The notes beneath the pieces are model-generated. The model did no database searches, was not told the DNA's origin, and saw only the letters and a list, made by a program, of their open reading frames with translations. This document shows positions 36,425-49,011 of a DNA stretch of 64,000 nt, in pieces. Positions within the stretch are counted from its first letter, which is position 1. Every line of letters starts with the position of its first letter. The position numbers were made by a program, and so were the translations under genes. Source of the stretch: Metopolophium dirhodum (lineage: Eukaryota > Arthropoda > Insecta > Hemiptera > Aphididae); assembly GCF_019925205.1 (NCBI RefSeq), contig NC_083560.1:123167062-123231061 (forward strand). Reading direction: 5' to 3'.

Positions 36425-38335
36425 CTCGGTTTATACGAATTATTTCGGTTAACACGAAACTCGAACAAATTTTAGGTACCATATTGTCGTTTTGTTGATT
36501 AACACGAACAGAAAAATGTCAATCTGTACATATGTATCTAATTTCGTTTTATTACTCGTATACTAGTCGTTAGTAATTTAATCTTTATAACACAGTTTTA
36601 TCGATATCTTATCTTATCCCTACTATGTATGTACATATTCTCTATTGTAGGTACATACATATGTATACATGTGTACATTTGTATGTGCGCAATCTAGTTC
36701 GGCGATAATCGCTCTCGTTTAAACTAATAATTGCTCTATCAATCAGTTGGTCAGTTGACTTTGTTGGTGTCGTTAGTGATTGACCAAAATGAGTTTGAAA
36801 AGGAAGCAAATGTCTATAGATCTAAAAACTAAGCAACTAATTTTAGTAGAAGTCGAAAAAGGTACACTGCCTAAAACCAAAATCGCGGAGAAATTTGGCA
36901 TTCCAAAATCAACATTATCAACAATTATTAAAAATAAAGATAAGATTGACGAAGCAGTTGCGCTTGGTTCAACCAACAGTACAAAGCGTCTACGAAAACC
37001 CATGCTTGAAGACGTTGAAAAGGAACTTTTGAAGTGGTTCAAAAAAGCCAGAGACTCCAACATTCCACTATCAGGTGCACTTGTGAGGGAGAAAGCAAAG
37101 GAGATTTGTACTTCCAATGGCGTTGAGCATATGGCGTGTTCTGATGGCTGGTTATGGAGATTTCAAAAACGGTATAATATTTCTTGTCATGTTTTGAGCG
37201 GCGAGGCAAATAAAGTTGCAGATGAAGACGTAAATAAATGGCTTCAAGGGTTCGTAAAGGTGAGGCAATCCTATAGCGAAAATGATATCTTCAATATTGA
37301 TGAGACCGGTGTTTTTTATAATTTATTGCCCGACCGTTCATTGGATTTTAAAGGAGTGAAGTCGCATGGGGGTGCAAAGAGTAAGGAGAGATTGACTGTT
37401 GTGTTGTGCTGCAAATCTGGATCAAGGGATAATTGCAGCTTTTAAACGATATTTAAAGACTAGACTTGTACGCCATGCACTGTTATGCCTTGATTCCGAT
37501 CAACCATGTGTAAAATGGAATATTTTACAAGCGATGAGGGCAATGGCTGTATCGTGGAATGATGTAACTGCAACAACGATCAGTAATTGTTTTAAAAAGC
37601 CTGGAACATTGAAAACGACGCCAACTTAACCCCCGAAATACACATTGAGGATGTAATTGAGGACGATTGGAATAAATTGTTAGCTGTAACTTCTGATGAA
37701 AATGCTCAAACTTTTTCAAGTTTTATACAAATGGATAATGATCTCGATATCTGCGATGAAAATGCTGGAGAAGATGGAGAAGATGAAAACCCCGAAATCT
37801 CAGATCAAGAAATTGAACCTACTGAACCTCCAGTAGATAAACCCTCTCGGGCTGATGTGTTGGCAGCCTTTGATACCCTCGTAAAATTTTCCCAAACCAG
37901 TGCAGATGTTAGATTGCAAATTTGATGACCAGTTGAACAGCATCAGAAAACAGTGCTTAGAAAACTATGAAGTTACATTCACCCAGAAACCTATCACTGA
38001 CTTTTTTAAACCGACGTGAGTTTTAAATTAATTTTTTTTTGAAAAAATGTATTAAAAATATTTCTTTATATATGTAATGTAGCGTAGTAATTAATTAATT
38101 AAAAATATTTCAAATATTTGTTTATATGTAGTATGTACCAAAGAAATGTAAATTTTTATTTTGAAGATTACTTAATAAAAAAAATGTATTTGAGTGTAAA
38201 ATAACGTATTAGATTTAACCTTCTCTGATAACACGAACAAATTCGTGTTAAACCTATCGGTTTACACAAATTTTTTTAACACGAACAGGTTATTTTGTGG
38301 TCCCGTCGTGTTCGTGTTAACGAGGGAGTACTGTA
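36425..38335 (+). mobile_element. pogo/Tigger-type DNA transposon, internally deleted
   Basis: The right end, TACAGTACTCCCTCGTTAAC on the minus strand (to 38335), has the CAGT start and TA target usual for pogo/Tigger. Inside it are repeated TTAACACGAAC words (38250-38320). The left end is more worn but shows CCTCGG and GGTTAACACGAAACTCGAAC at 36424-36472, plus GATTAACACGAAC near 36499. The transposase frame is interrupted and lacks the middle of the catalytic domain. Confidence 0.75.
36789..38019 (+). pseudogene. pogo/Tigger-type transposase, inactive
   Basis: ATG at 36789 gives MSLKRKQMSIDLKTKQLILV, an N-terminal CENP-B/Psq helix-turn-helix (KIAEKFGIPKSTLSTII, about residues 35-51), then the second CENP-B-type DNA-binding region (WFKKARDSNIPLSG, SDGWLWRFQKRYNIS), then the first catalytic aspartate in FNIDETGVFYNLLP. 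At about 37410-37420 the frame breaks: TVVLCC runs directly into a shifted frame reading NLDQGIIAAFKRYLKTRL, which holds the third catalytic aspartate. The second catalytic block (normally D-N-x-P-x-H) is deleted. More frameshifts follow near 37615 and 37920. The end, QKPITDFFKPT, is a textbook PCNA-interacting (PIP) box. It cannot encode an active enzyme. Confidence 0.85.
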
Positions 38336-38547
38336 CTAGTTTTTCGTTTATCGTTATTTAGAATAATGTTAATATCTATTTAATGTATTAATAAATAATA
38401 ATAACCACGATTTAAGATAGCATATTAACTAATCATTAATAACTAATGCGGGCAGGTATTTATGTATTTATTATATCTATGTATTTACTCTATGGGGCAG
38501 GGTATTGGCCCAGATACGGAATATAACATACTCAGTTATAATATCCG

Positions 38548-39423
38548 CAGTGTTGTAAAGTATTTGAGTTAATGGATTTGAGTAAAAGTATTCAAATACT
38601 TTTTTCCTTATTGAATACTTTTTATTTTGAAGTATATTTGAATGGTATTTGAAATACTTTTTTTTACTATTGAATACTATTTTATTGAATACTTTTTTTT
38701 TATTATTTTAATTCTTAATTTGTTTCTATTTATCATCCTTGTTAAATAAAAAAAACGTGCTGTTATGTTTATCCTTCAACATAATACAACATAATAATAA
38801 TATTACATTATATATTTATCATTTATGGACAATTCGATATCGGTTTACGCCGATTAATAGCTTCATTAAATGTTTTTTTTCTCCAGTAGTCGACGACTAT
38901 GATACCAGAATAAGCTAATTAAGTCAATAACAAAATATATATTATGCAACAAGCTTTTGCTTAACAGCTATTATACCTTATAATTTATTTAACTATACGA
39001 AAATATTATTACTAATTATTATTTATTAGTACTACCTATTTACCAAGAAAATGGTTATCAATAATATCATTATTGTTTATCGTCGACGAGGATTGATGAC
39101 GGTATGGGATATCCAATTATCCAAATACATACCTATATAGTTTTAATCTAATATATTATACCTCTGTAGAGAAAAGTTCATTGTTGTGGTGGAACTATCA
39201 CTAAAAAGGAACTAATATGACTGATTAGATTAGATTTTTGATTATAACAAATTATATCAGAACTAAATAGAATTATTTTTTTTTGTATTTAAAGGTTATA
39301 GTATTTGGGAGGTATTTTAAATACTTAATTTTAAAAGTATTTGAGTAATAACTTAAATACTTAATTTTAAAAGTATTTGAGTAATAACTTAAATACTTTT
39401 TAAAAGTATTTTTTACATCACTG
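38548..39423. mobile_element. hAT-type MITE, perfect 8-bp target duplication AATATCCG
   Basis: The left end is CAGTGTTGTAAAGTATTTGA; the right end, read on the minus strand, is CAGTGATGTAAAAAATACTT. Flanks 38540-38547 and 39424-39431 are both AATATCCG. The interior is rich in AAGTATTTGAGTA words in both orientations; near the right end a unit of about 45 bp is duplicated in tandem (39325-39400). 876 bp and non-coding. Confidence 0.85.
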
Positions 39424-39819
39424 AATATCCGTATGCATGAAATAAATATTTCTACGAAACCAATATAACTTTTAAATAAATGGATTTTAAATAATTTCGT
39501 TTTGCGTTATTTTTTGTTCAATGACATTCTATAAATTACGTTTTGCGACTTTGCGTTATGTTCTGATACCTATATAATATATTTTGTTAATCGATATGTT
39601 TTGTTTTGCGGTATTTAATTATTTATTATTATCGCTTTCCGTTACAATTACGTTTACAAATTTCAATCGTTTTTTATAAAATATAACGTTATAATTTTAA
39701 CGTTATTACATACTATAACGTTTGCAAGCCCTGTAATAAAACGTCTTGTAAAATTAATAATTTAGAGATAACGAAATAATCAACAAAGTAATTATTATAC
39801 AACGAGTTTAATCAACAAC

Positions 39820-39950
39820 TTTTTTTTTTATTGAACAAAAATTTATATTTTCAATCTGTATTTACAAGTTATACAATAAGTAAATGGGATGTGGTTTGAT
39901 TGACGGGAGGGGGAAGTTACCCAATGGTGGCACCCTGTGAACAAACAACT
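39820..39950. repeat. Dispersed repeat pair, copy 2
   Basis: Second copy of the segment at 14932-15060: poly-T, GAACAAAAATTTATATTTTC, CAATCTGTAT, GTTTGATTGACGGGAGGGGG and a GGTGGCACC segment. Confidence 0.6.
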
Positions 39951-40260
39951 TAAAGTTGTATAATCATTTACGGCATCTGCGTTAATAAACAATTATATAC
40001 CATACCTAACGTCATATTATATACAAACATTTACCAAAAATAAACAAATCAATTTTATTTTTAGTCTTTAGGAAATGTTATGTTAGGTACTTGTATACCT
40101 ATTTATTATTTTATATAGGTAGTCAGGTAGATACTGCTTTTATTTCAATTGTTTTAACTATAATTTTTTTTTGGTTTTTGTTTATAAAAACATGCCCATT
40201 AATATACAAAAAATATGTTCTGTAGAGCTTTTAAATTGTTAAGCGATAAGCGTGTTTGGC

Positions 40261-40425
40261 CCATAGGCGCAAATAGCGTTTGGGATTTAGGGGGGGGAGG
40301 GGGCTAAAGACTTACTTTGATAATATTGAATAAGCTTAAAACAAAATGTAAGAAATTTTTGGGGGGCTATGGACATTTTTGGGGGGCTTGGTCCCTAAAG
40401 CCCCCCATTATTTGCGCCCATGGAC
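40261..40425. mobile_element. Small hAT-like MITE with G/C runs
   Basis: CATAGGCGCAAATAGCG on the left and TTATTTGCGCCCATG on the right are inverted. Just inside are GGGGGGGGAGGGGG and CCCCCCATT. The ends resemble those of the 23774 element (GGCGCAAATA). Flanking 8-mers do not match, so the target duplication has decayed or an end is misplaced. Confidence 0.65.
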
Positions 40426-40449
40426 TGTTTGCGTTGATTTAAGTCTTAA

Positions 40450-40870
40450 GAGAACGTTGTCACAGATATTGGTTGTCTCCGTCTTACCAAATTTTACGCT
40501 CAGCAGATCACGTTTCGCTCCGCTAGTTTAAAAATTAGAGTATATTCACCTCTAATAATGTTTAAAGGTAATATCATTATCTAGGGCATCTCATAGGCTT
40601 TTTATTATATTTTAATTTTAGAACGAATTATGAGTGTTTTAAAATTGTAAATGGTTTGTACATCTTAAAATACTCATTACTCGCTTTAAAATTAAAATAT
40701 AACAAAATGCCTATGAGATTCTCTAGATAATAATCTTACTTTTATATTTTATAAGAGGTCATTTAACTCTAATGTTAAACTAACGAAGCTAAACATATTC
40801 TGCTGAGTGTATAATTTGTTATGTTACGCAATTGTAAGACGGAGACAACAAATGTCCGTGTAGCGTCCTC
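40450..40870. mobile_element. TTAA-flanked foldback MITE, copy 1
   Basis: The left end GAGAACGTTGTCACAG is followed by GTTGTCTCCGTCTTAC; the right end carries GTAAGACGGAGACAAC and finishes GCGTCCTC. Left flank TTAA (40446-40449), right flank TTAT. The interior also mirrors itself (AGGTAATATCATTATCTAG against CTCTAGATAATAATCTTAC; CATAGGC against GCCTATG). 421 bp, no coding sequence. The same ends recur at 46.46 kb and 54.69-55.13 kb. Confidence 0.75.
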
Positions 40871-43338
40871 TTATTAAGTTATCTTCTTGATTATTCTATT
40901 AAATATCTATACCTAGCTGGGTATTATTCTATATTTCTATTGTTTGTTCTACAATCTTGGAGTATTATTTTACTGTATATTGTATATTTTTCTGAGATCC
41001 TATATCACTATTACAACTGTCAACTGGTAAATATCAGCTTGAACGTGTGTCCAGTAGAAACTTTTCAAATTGTGTATAACAACGAATTTAGCCAATATGA
41101 AGACCTAACATTCCTTATTTGATTAATTATATATTATAACTACTGTTGTTAATTGATACTATTATTCAAATTATTTTATTGTAATATTTACCAGTTACCT
41201 TTTTTTTATTGTAATCAACTCCAATTATAGTTTGCTTGTAATATTGCTTCAATCCATTTATACACCGATAAATAAATAAATACATTTTTAAAATAAAGAT
41301 AATAAACATAATGTAAATTGTAAATATAATATATTAATGTAAGTTATCATGTTGATATTATATACAATATATTTGATAATACAATATATTTAGCCATTCA
41401 TACCTTCCTAAATACCTATATTGAACTATTAGTTATTATACCTGTAGTCCTATAGGTAGGAAGGTACCTACAAATATATCCAATATCATATTAATTTTAA
41501 TACTTACTAGGTAGGCACTTACTACTTGTAGCTCAGTTCTACTGATAATATACCTAGTAAATAATTGTCAAAATTATACTTTGTTTCATATTTTGTACAA
41601 ATATTTATATATTTTCTTGCGAGATATGTGCATCTACCTATCTAATTATGTAGTAATGTAGTATGGTACTAATAAAATTGATTCGTAAATAATTGAAGCT
41701 GAATTAGAACTTGTCTATTTATAATTTATATGTACGAATATTTAAGTTGGATTTTTGGTGGCGGATAAATTAATCAGTAGAAGAGATTCCACTGAATTAT
41801 GCGCACTTGCCAAACAATTAATAGCCGTAAGCTTTTTAGGCGTTATTATTGCATTCATGTTTTAGATAAATTATAAACTATAATAGATATGATTATAACG
41901 ACGCATAAATAATTATTAGATCAACATAAGTATCTAGTGAAGTATAATTTAAACATATTTCCAACTAATTTACGTTAGCATATCATTATTGTAAGGTAGG
42001 TACCTACAAGGTACTATATACAATAATAGATAGTTTTATCTCCATTTGGATACCTACCGGCTACCTATTATATTATGTTTATACGTCTACCTATATTTTA
42101 CATTTTATATAGTAAAACGTCAATCAATAAAACGATTTAAAAACACTATAATAAATTATGCAGGCGTAATAGTAAAAATGATATATATAGAATTGTATAA
42201 ATAATTAATATAATTGATTTATAATTATTTATAGTTTCACATATTATGTAGGTCATTGAAGTATATAATAATATTATGTACAATATAAGTACCTAATTGG
42301 CGATTTTATTTTCCCTTTGTTACTTGTTCACGGAGAGAAAAAAGATAATTGTGTTGCCTATATTTATGCACTGCAGGCATGCACCGATGCACCATGCGTA
42401 GATCAAAAATAATTATCACACTGCTTTTTTACTGGTGGAATTTTTTTATTTTTATTTAGTTGTTTTGTTTGTTTGTCTCGCTGTATGTTATGCGTTTAGT
42501 TTAGCTGTATATGCATAGTCAAAATACCGATTGCAATGCCATTATATAAATAACGGAAAACACAACTGTTATATTACAGCCATTATATATTATATTAAAT
42601 AGTACGAATAGAATCCTAAACTGTTTTCATTAAATATATTAATAATAATCTCGGTACCCTTAAACGAAGTGAAATCAGTCACTTCCGACTACGAATAAGT
42701 GATGATTTTTCCTTTGCTGTTGTAATGTTGTATTAATCACAGTAAACTAATTTGAATTAACACTCATTGCCTTATGAGTTATGAATATTCGTGATAATCT
42801 ACCTATATTTTACAGTTTTCATACCAGATGCCTTTATTCATAAATCATAACGATATTAATAAAATAAACAACAATTGTATAATTGTATAACATATTCTAC
42901 ACATCATCTATTTATTATTTTGTATAACTATAGGTACCTAAATATTTGAATTTTAAATTTTGAAAACGTCAGCAACAAATCTGACAATACTAAGTACCTA
43001 CCTACATTTTTTATTTAAATTATTGAAATAATAAATTCTAATAATGTGTCATATTTGTATACCAACATATGCATGTGTATTAGGTACTTTTTAATTATGA
43101 TGTCAGCTGCTGCAGGTAACTATCGTAATATATTTTTTTATTCAAAAAAATGTAAGATAATTTGATATATTTTGTATATAATATACCATTTTATTGTTTC
43201 ATAATATATACAAATTAAAGAAAATTATAGGCTATAGGCTTATTGTAGATAGGTACTAACATTTGATAGTTGTATTATTACTGATGATATTTTATATTTT
43301 ACGAAATTAAAAATACCTACTTAATAATAACATTAAAT
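40871..43338. other. AT-rich intergenic DNA, nothing recognised
   Basis: The 60-codon open frame at 40940-41122 has no recognisable domain and is taken as chance. No other structure was noted. Confidence 0.5.
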
Positions 43339-45377
43339 TAGTAGAAACCGTTTTTAATGACACCGGTTGTAGTGACATATTGGGTGTAATGACCTAAGAT
43401 TAAATGTCCCGGCAAAACTCCTATATTGTATGTACTAATTTGTATCGGTTATTATGACGTCTATATAATGACTATACGGATGTTATGAAGGTTATTTTTG
43501 GTTATATTGGAAAAATATTTTATCTATAATGACTTTACTTTATCGAAGGTACTATTACAATACCGATAATACCGAAAATTGCATCGTTGTTTAGTCGTCA
43601 GTTTTATTTTATTTTATTTTATCGTCAGTGTACACCCGTAATAGTCGTGCGGTTAAATGTGTTTTGTGTTCGTGTGTTAAATTGTGTTGTAAAATGAGCA
43701 AACGAAAGCAATTCACCATCGAAGAAAAGGCAAATGTCATTTTTCGTTTAAAAAAAGGTGAAAAAAATTCAGAGATAGCTAATGAATTAGGCGTAGGTCA
43801 CTCTACAATTTCCAACATATGGAAAGCTCGAGACAAAATCGAACAAGAGTTTCAAAATGAAAAATTATCAGTTAAGAAACTTAGAAATTGTACACATACA
43901 GATTTAGATAATGTTTTATTACGATGGTTTAAAAATCAAAGAAGTCTATGCATTCCAATTAATGGACCAATCCTTCAACAGAAAGCCAATGAATTAGCTG
44001 AAGACCTTGGTAAGCATAATTTTAATTGTTCCACTAGTTGGATTCAAAGATTTAGAGCGAGGCATAATATTGTGTTTTCAACAATAAGCGGAGAATCAAA
44101 TTCGGTCAATACTGAAATAACACAAAATTGGCTCGAAAAAGTATGGCTTAAATTACGAGAAGGATACACAGATGACCAAATTTATAATGCAGATGAGACT
44201 GGACTTTTTTACAGAATGCTTCCTAACAGAACATTCAAATTTAAAGGAGAAAAATGTTCAGGTAAAATGTCCAAAGAACGTTTGACTGTCTTAGTTTCAG
44301 CAAGTATGACTGGTAAAAAAATGAAACTGATCATAATTTGAAAATCCCGTATCCGCGATGTTTCAAAAACATCAAAAGTGACTGTCTACCGGTAACATAT
44401 GAATCCAACTCCAAAGCTTGGATGACTGCAGAATTGTGGTCTAAAATTTTATTAAATTGGGATTTAGAGTTAGGAAGAAAAAAAAGAAATAATTTTACTC
44501 TTAGTTGACAACTGTCCAGCACATTGCACTGTAGCATTACGCAATATTAAACTTGTATTTTTACCCAGTAATTATACGTCTGTTCTTCAACCGATGGATC
44601 AAGGCGTAATCAAATGTATGAAAACTTATTTTCGAAAAAGTTTGGTGCTAAATATGATCAATAATATTGAAAACAAAATTGAAGCGAATATCAGCGTATT
44701 AGATATTATATTAATGATTTTTAAAGCTTGGGAAAAAGTATCAGAGATTACAATTCGAAATTGTTTTTGTCACGCTGGTTTCAGTAATGCAATACCACAA
44801 CAAACTGTCCAAGGAGAACAAGAAGAAGACATAAGTTTCCCAAACATAAATGAATATGTTAACTTTGATAATGATGTGCTAACTTCAGAACCATTAAGTG
44901 ATCAAGAACTTATTTCTTCATTGATTAACCAACCCGAAGAACCTGAGGAAGACGATAATAGTGAAGAAGCTGATACATCGGGAGATGGAGATTTATCTAT
45001 TAATGCAGTGTTCAATGCAGCAAAGATGTTAGAAAATTATATGGCTCTGAATAACGTAAGTCCAAAGATAAATTTTGAAGAACTAGAAAAAAAAATAGAG
45101 CGTGATTTTTATACTAACAAAGTTCAATCTAAAATAACAGATTTCTTTAAATAATAATTGAACTAATTATTTTAAATACATATTATGTATGTACATAATT
45201 AAATGTTTTTATCTTTACTTTTTTCTATATTATACATTGCATAAATAAATAATAATAATAATAATAATATGTATTGAAGTTACAATTTTTTTTTCGTCAT
45301 TTTGGTTATAATGACAACCGGTTATTATGACCTATTTTCTTTGGTCCCTTGAACGTCATTATAAACGGTTTCTACTG
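43339..45377 (+). mobile_element. Second pogo/Tigger-type DNA transposon, near full length but inactive
   Basis: The left end GTAGAAACCGTTTTTAATGA matches the right end read on the minus strand, CAGTAGAAACCGTTTATAAT, and the right end is followed by TA. Both ends also contain CCGGTTGT and ATGACCTA / ATGACC subterminal words. About 2.04 kb with one transposase gene, a normal size for a Tigger-like element. The terminal and protein sequences differ from the 36.4-kb element, so this is a separate family. Confidence 0.85.
43694..45154 (+). pseudogene. pogo/Tigger-type transposase with one nonsense and two frameshift lesions
   Basis: ATG at 43694 (MSKRKQFTIEEKANVIF). N-terminal helix-turn-helix (EIANELGVGHSTISNIW), second CENP-B-type DNA-binding domain (WFKNQRSLCIPINGP, TSWIQRFRARHNI), then the DDE catalytic domain: first D in YNADETGLFYRMLP, second in LLVDNCPAHC (about 44500), third in LQPMDQGVIKCMK (about 44595). 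All three catalytic aspartates are still readable. Lesions: TGA at 44339-44341 where the reading on both sides indicates a glycine codon; a one-base loss near 44349; another shift near an A-rich run at about 44475-44500. The C-terminus is acidic and ends in VQSKITDFFK, a PIP box. A jerky/Tigger-type domesticated gene is unlikely given the lesions and intact terminal repeats. Confidence 0.9.
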
Positions 45378-45384
45378 TATTATA

Positions 45385-45505
45385 ATAGACGCCGGTTCAA
45401 AACGTTGGCCGCAAGCGGCATTTTTCTTCGGGCAAGTCACGGTGTCCGAAGAGAAGTGCCGCCATCCCCCCCCCCCCCCACCAGCATGGCAGATACCTAC
45501 GGATG
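45385..45505 (+). repeat. tRNA-like SINE, copy 2 (5' truncated)
   Basis: GACGCCGGTTCAAAACG (B-box-like GGTTCAAA) leads into GGCATTTTTCTTCGGGCA, GTGTCCGAAGAGAA and GGCAGATACCTACGGATGC, matching 20985-21110. It starts just beyond the right end of the pogo-like element. It carries a run of 14 or so C residues that copy 1 lacks. Confidence 0.6.
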
Positions 45506-46150
45506 CTCAATAAAAAAAACAAATTTGCCAAACCAAAAAAACATACGTTTTCTAAACCTACAATTTCCTCCCCTACAAAACAAAAACAAAAACAGCTAAT
45601 AGCCATAGTTGCCGAACTTTACAATCAATTAAAAAAAAAAATTATTATAATAATTAATGTAAACTATAGAGTTATATAGACTACTATAATTTAAAGAAAA
45701 TTGTTTACATATACATAATATACAAATACAATGCTGGTACGATTGTTCTGTGCAAACATTTGTTATTTGTTGTAACACAATTGAATAATTCATATTTCAT
45801 GATTAAACATTTGTATTTACTATTTGATTATAGTTTTACCTACTTATTAAAAGTTACGATTTATAATACTTCTATCCAAGAATCGATACTTAACAAAGTA
45901 ATGTAATATACTAAATACTGATGTACTACGTATATCATTATTATTTATCTTGTATCTTTATATATTTAACCAAAAAAAAAAGGTCGTCGTGACCTCATAA
46001 AGACGTAACATGTCGTACATCTATTATATTCGTCTTACATTCGAACATAGGTAGGTACACTGTAGGTACCAACATTTGCATTCAAATGTTGTGTTGTTAT
46101 AGCTTAAATATTAAAGTAAATTTACCTATTATTAATAATCTTAAAGCCTA
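45506..46150. other. AT-rich intergenic DNA, nothing recognised
   Basis: No gene or repeat boundary supported. Confidence 0.5.
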
Positions 46151-46465
46151 AATGTAATAATATGATCTCTTGTTGGTTTTTTGCGATATTTTAATTTTTA
46201 ATCAAGTTATGAGTTAAATAAATATTAAAAATGCTCATAACTTGCTTAAAAATTAGTTGTAAAAACCCGATGAGAGAACACAGATAATAATGTTATTACC
46301 TATAAGTTTGATAATAGGTCAGATAAATCCAGTCTAATATTGTAGTTAAAGACACAATAATTATTACTTGTTAGAAATTTATTTAGAACTGCAGGTACAA
46401 CTTTGCTGTGTTGTCTATTTGTAAGACGGATACAACACATACGGGCATGATGTCCAGATGTCCTC
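46150..46465. mobile_element. TTAA-flanked MITE, copy 2, left end lost
   Basis: The right end GTAAGACGGATACAACACAT followed by AGATGTCCTC and TTAA (46466-46469) matches copies at 40.45 and 54.69 kb. The interior (ATGCTCATAACTTGCTTAAA, GATGAGAGAACACAGATAAT) follows the order of copy 1. The left terminus could not be found, so the element is truncated or badly worn. Confidence 0.6.
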
Positions 46466-46469
46466 TTAA

Positions 46470-48200
46470 ATCAATTACAATCAACGAGTTATAACTTATA
46501 GTTAATTATTATACATTTTATTAGTAGGTATTTAAATGTTTAAATCAAAAAGTTTCATTCAGTCTATTAATAATCGTTAGATCTATTCTAGTTGTATCCT
46601 TTAGAGTTTAGACTGCTGTATTATGATAATTGATAATCAACATTAATATAAAAATGTTATATTTTAATCATTGAGTAAATTTGTATCAATCTACATCAAA
46701 TAAAAATTATTAAGTTAATTATTAATTTGTTTTTCATTTGCGTGCTTGGTACGCATTATTTAACTTTTGCTAGTAATTACCTGTACCTATACTTTGACCA
46801 CGTATGCTACATATATAGTCAAATACTGCATATACTATATATATATTATTGACTATTGAGTGTTGGATGCTCAGTTCCGGTGTTATATTAGGTAATGTAC
46901 ATTTTGAGCCTTAGGTAAGTAATAACACATACGATTAAAATATGTTTAAAAAAAATGATTCTAAGGTCCGTCACTTATTTTAGCAAACCTATATTAAAAA
47001 TATTTATAATATGTATGTATTATATATACCTACGTAATATATCATATACCTATGTGTAATCGTTAAATTGCACTGGTCTCATACGCGTATCTGGTATCTA
47101 TTAGGTATACTATCTATAGTAACAATAATCGGTTCTTTTTTTTTTTCTAATTCACATGCATGCATGTATGTTCAGTCTATAGCCACTCGATCACCTCACC
47201 CTTTTAAATAAATATGCTTCTGATACACTAACCACTCAAGTACTTAAAACTACCTATATACCTACCTACATTATAGTTAGTACCTAGTTACATATAAATT
47301 CTGATAAAACACGAAATTACCTACATTTGTAATATTATGTACCAAAATAAATGGTATGAATATAATAAATATAATATATATCTAATATGTAAGGATGTAT
47401 CTTAATTAAACATTTATCTCTTATTTTATATTAATATATCACAATGTACTATTGTCACAATCATAGTCCTAGTCAAGTACCTAGATTTAAAATTTTTTTT
47501 TTATTAAAATTTTTAATTTTACAACTATATGTATTAAAGATTATATTGGTACCTAACCTATACAACCTAAACTATAATGTATAATTAATGTATAATCAAT
47601 CGTCGATAGGTACTACAATATTTACTGAGGTGATTGTAGCACTATTTAAATTACATGTTAGTACCTAACCTACTATACACATATTCTATATAAATACATT
47701 TATAAAATGTATTAATATTAACACGTAACTAGTGGCTATTATCTAGATTGATAGTGTATTAGTGTACACTGTATCAACATTTTGGTGTCCTTCTTCCACA
47801 CAACTGAAATTTAAATGCTCGTGAAACTAAATTATAACTAAATTAACCTAGTAAGTAGCTTCCAAGTTCTAATTTTTATAAATCAAAATGCTCAGCGATA
47901 AATAATAATAATACGCAGATAAGTACGTAAAGTATGCTAATAATTGGTTTCCATATTTTCTAATTTTAATCTGATTTTGAAAACCAAATAGATATGTATA
48001 AGTGTACAACGCCAAACAATAAAGATGTATTACAACATTTAATTCAAGTGTTAAATCAAATTAGCAATTTGATAATAATAAAATAATATCACACTTTTAG
48101 TGCATATCTAAAATATTTAAATAAATTCAATGAAACTACCTATTATCATATTATACATCATGACGCTATAATATTATAAAAATATTCACGATTTAAAAAT
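46470..48200. other. AT-rich intergenic DNA, nothing recognised
   Basis: No supported genes. Composition changes sharply at about 48.2 kb. Confidence 0.5.
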
Positions 48201-48990
48201 TAGACAGTTTAGACGGCGATCGAATAACTTTTTTTGTCATTGCAGATAGGTGTACAATGTTTTTTTTTATTTCGGCGCCAGAAATATATTCTCACATTGT
48301 CATGTACCTGCAGGTACCTACATAATGAATTTAATGAACAACGTACAGCGAATTCGATAGAACACGTGGAAAAAAATGAAAATAATAACCGCCAAATGCG
48401 GACGACATTTGTAGAGCGCAAAGTAGGCATACAGCCAGGTAGTCGAGCATATAAAACACAATAATACGTATATTATGCGGATGTAGGCAGAAAGGGAGGG
48501 TGGAGCGCGCGTACTGCATGGGGCAATATTGGCCATACGGTTGTCGGTTACAGAGGTATTGGAAATCGACGGAGAATAAACTCCGGTCAATAACGCGCGG
48601 TGGGCACAATACAACAACATAACAACAACAACTACTCTACAACAACAGCAGCCGCCTGCCGTCCCCTGTTCGCCGTCCGACAAAACGATCGTTATTATTT
48701 TCATACGTTTTAGCCGCGATCGTGAAATCTACGAACGGTCGAAATGGCAAATACACACATCACAGCGGTATATCGTGTATTATTATATAGGTATTATTGT
48801 TGTGCGTATACCTACGCGCGGCGACGTGTCTTGCACTCTTGCGGCACACGAGCGCTACCTATTGCCCCGCCATAAACTAACACCGGACGAAGAAAAAGTG
48901 GAATTATTTATTTTTCGATTGTTCTCTCGCGGCACGCCGCCGCGCCACGTAAGCAGGCATTACAGGCAATAGGCATTCACATTTCACACG

Positions 48991-49011
48991 CAGGCGGGCG
49001 GGCGGGCGGAT
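48991..49011. repeat. GGCGGGC-type short G-rich tandem
   Basis: GGCGGGCGGGCGGGCGGA: four closely spaced G runs that could bind GC-box factors or fold as a G-quadruplex. Confidence 0.6.
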
